From assembly GCA_964450355.1 (NCBI GenBank), contig CAYVDH010000175.1, positions 1 through 7,583 on the forward strand: a stretch of 7,583 nucleotides of DNA, in the 5' to 3' direction. The stretch comes from CAYVDH01 sp964450355. Its GTDB lineage: Bacteria; Bacteroidota; Bacteroidia; NS11-12g; UBA955. This document shows, one piece after another, positions 6,779-7,583 of the stretch. Each line of letters starts with the position of its first letter. Within the stretch, counting starts at the first letter, position 1. The position numbers were made by a program, and so were the translations under genes. The notes below the pieces were generated by a model. The model did no database searches. It was given only the letters and a program-made list of their open reading frames with translations, and was not told where the DNA came from.

Positions 6779-7108
6779 ATGGGAATTACAAAAACCGATG
6801 ATTATACAAAAAAACAAATTGAAATTTCTTCAATATTAAAAGCCATGGCTCATCCAGCCAGAATTGCTATCATTGATTATTTACTAAAAGTGAATTCTTG
6901 CATTTGTGGAGATATTGTCAATGAACTTCCCTTGGCTCAACCTACCATTTCACAACACCTTAAAGAATTAAAAAACGCCAACATCATTCAAGGAACCATT
7001 GAAGGGAAATCAATTTGTTACTGCTTGAACTTGAAAACAATGAATAAGATTGAATTATACATGAATGACATTACTCAAAAATTAATTAAAACAAATAATT
7101 GCTGCTAA
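6779..7108 (+). CDS. arsR: ArsR-family metalloid-responsive repressor
   Basis: This 109-aa winged-helix protein has the usual ArsR/SmtB length. The segment KAMAHPARIAIIDYLL (21-36) is the standard N-terminal helix pair. SCICGDIV (40-47) corresponds to the ELCVCDL metal-binding helix of ArsR, with cysteines at 41 and 43. The recognition helix is PTISQHLKELKNANII (55-70), followed by the wing GTIEGKSICYCLN. Further cysteines are at 80, 82 and the C-terminal pair 108-109. The CxC in the DNA-binding helix predicts release from DNA on binding As(III) or Sb(III). It starts without a Shine-Dalgarno site, 9 bases after the palindromic operator, and ends one base before the next ATG. It therefore probably represses itself, the following gene and whatever ars genes lie beyond the window. 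Specificity for arsenic rather than another soft metal is inferred. Confidence 0.92.
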   Translation: MGITKTDDYTKKQIEISSILKAMAHPARIAIIDYLLKVNSCICGDIVNELPLAQPTISQHLKELKNANIIQGTIEGKSICYCLNLKTMNKIELYMNDITQKLIKTNNCC

Positions 7109-7109
7109 C

Positions 7110-7583
7110 ATGAAATTACAAGAATTAAAACAAGAATTATTAAATCTAAATGAAATACAATTTCAATTGGAAAATGGAACAAAAATTCCACCACATTTTC
7201 ATTTAACTGAAATAGGTGCCATAACAAAGCATTTTATTGATTGTGGAGGAACTGAAAGAATAGAAAAAATTGCCAATTTACAACTTTGGTATGCCAACGA
7301 TACAGAACACCGATTGACGCCAAAAAAATTAATTGACATCATTCAATTAGCAGAACAAAAATTGCATATAGACAACCTTGAAATAGAAATTGAATATCAA
7401 GCTGAAACCATTGGAAAATATAATCTTAAAATAGAAAATGGGTATTTTGTGCTTGTCAATAAATACACAGATTGTCTTGCATCAGACTCATGTGGCATTC
7501 CACAAGAAAAAAGAAAAGTTAAATTATCTGAATTAAGCGAAGTTAAATCTTCTTGTTGTACTCCAGGTGGAGGTTGTTGTTAA
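7110..7583 (+). CDS. DUF6428-like protein with Cys-rich tail in the ars operon
   Basis: The 157-aa soluble protein has no signal peptide or membrane segment. It is complete; its TAA is the last codon of the window. It resembles the DUF6428 proteins that follow arsR in Bacteroidota; I recognise this from overall appearance and context, and the biochemical role is unknown. The N-terminal part has IPPHFHLTEIG (26-36), an HxHxxE arrangement (H29, H31, E34) loosely like a cupin metal site. The C-terminal part has C122 and C128 and ends with C149-C150 and C156-C157 separated by TPGGG. These thiols could bind As(III) or another soft metal, or serve as redox partners of arsenate reductase; that is inference. 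The start follows the arsR stop by one base, so translation is probably coupled. It would be co-regulated by ArsR. Confidence 0.72.
   Translation: MKLQELKQELLNLNEIQFQLENGTKIPPHFHLTEIGAITKHFIDCGGTERIEKIANLQLWYANDTEHRLTPKKLIDIIQLAEQKLHIDNLEIEIEYQAETIGKYNLKIENGYFVLVNKYTDCLASDSCGIPQEKRKVKLSELSEVKSSCCTPGGGCC

Overview
The window is AT-rich DNA that reads as a Bacteroidota chromosome, probably a flavobacterium-like lineage. Three things point there: Bacteroidota-type promoter elements (TTTG plus TAnnTTTG ahead of the tRNA), genes mostly without Shine-Dalgarno sites, and the gene families present (a secreted BNR-repeat/VPS10-like propeller protein, an OprO/OprP-type porin, and an ArsR plus DUF6428-like pair). 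All genes lie on the + strand. I see no mobile element, CRISPR array, rRNA or integration scar.

Layout. Positions 1-3227 hold a very large exported beta-propeller protein whose true start lies left of the window; the end of its signal peptide is still visible. A tRNA-Val (anticodon UAC) follows at 3432-3506, with its own promoter and a strong intrinsic terminator. Next come two phosphate-uptake genes, each a separate transcription unit: a PitA-like inorganic phosphate symporter (3799-5184, perfect 12-bp-stem terminator) and a phosphate-selective porin-like outer-membrane protein (5486-6679, perfect 12-bp-stem terminator). The right end is an arsenic-type unit: an ArsR repressor (6779-7108) and, one base later, a small DUF6428-like protein with a cysteine-rich tail (7110-7583). 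The second gene ends exactly at the window edge. Further ars genes (arsenate reductase, Acr3) would be expected downstream but are not in view.

How the genes fit together. The porin would admit phosphate through the outer membrane and Pit would carry it across the inner membrane. Arsenate enters cells through the same low-affinity phosphate route, so a metalloid-responsive repressor beside these genes makes biological sense. The most notable regulatory signal is a set of TAAC-containing direct repeats with an exact 11-bp period upstream of both phosphate genes. The last repeat sits 14 bp before a candidate -7 element in both cases. This has the geometry of a PhoB/PhoP-type Pho box and suggests a small phosphate regulon. 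No clearly novel multi-gene system is visible. The least characterised item is the DUF6428-like protein with its terminal Cys-Cys pairs.
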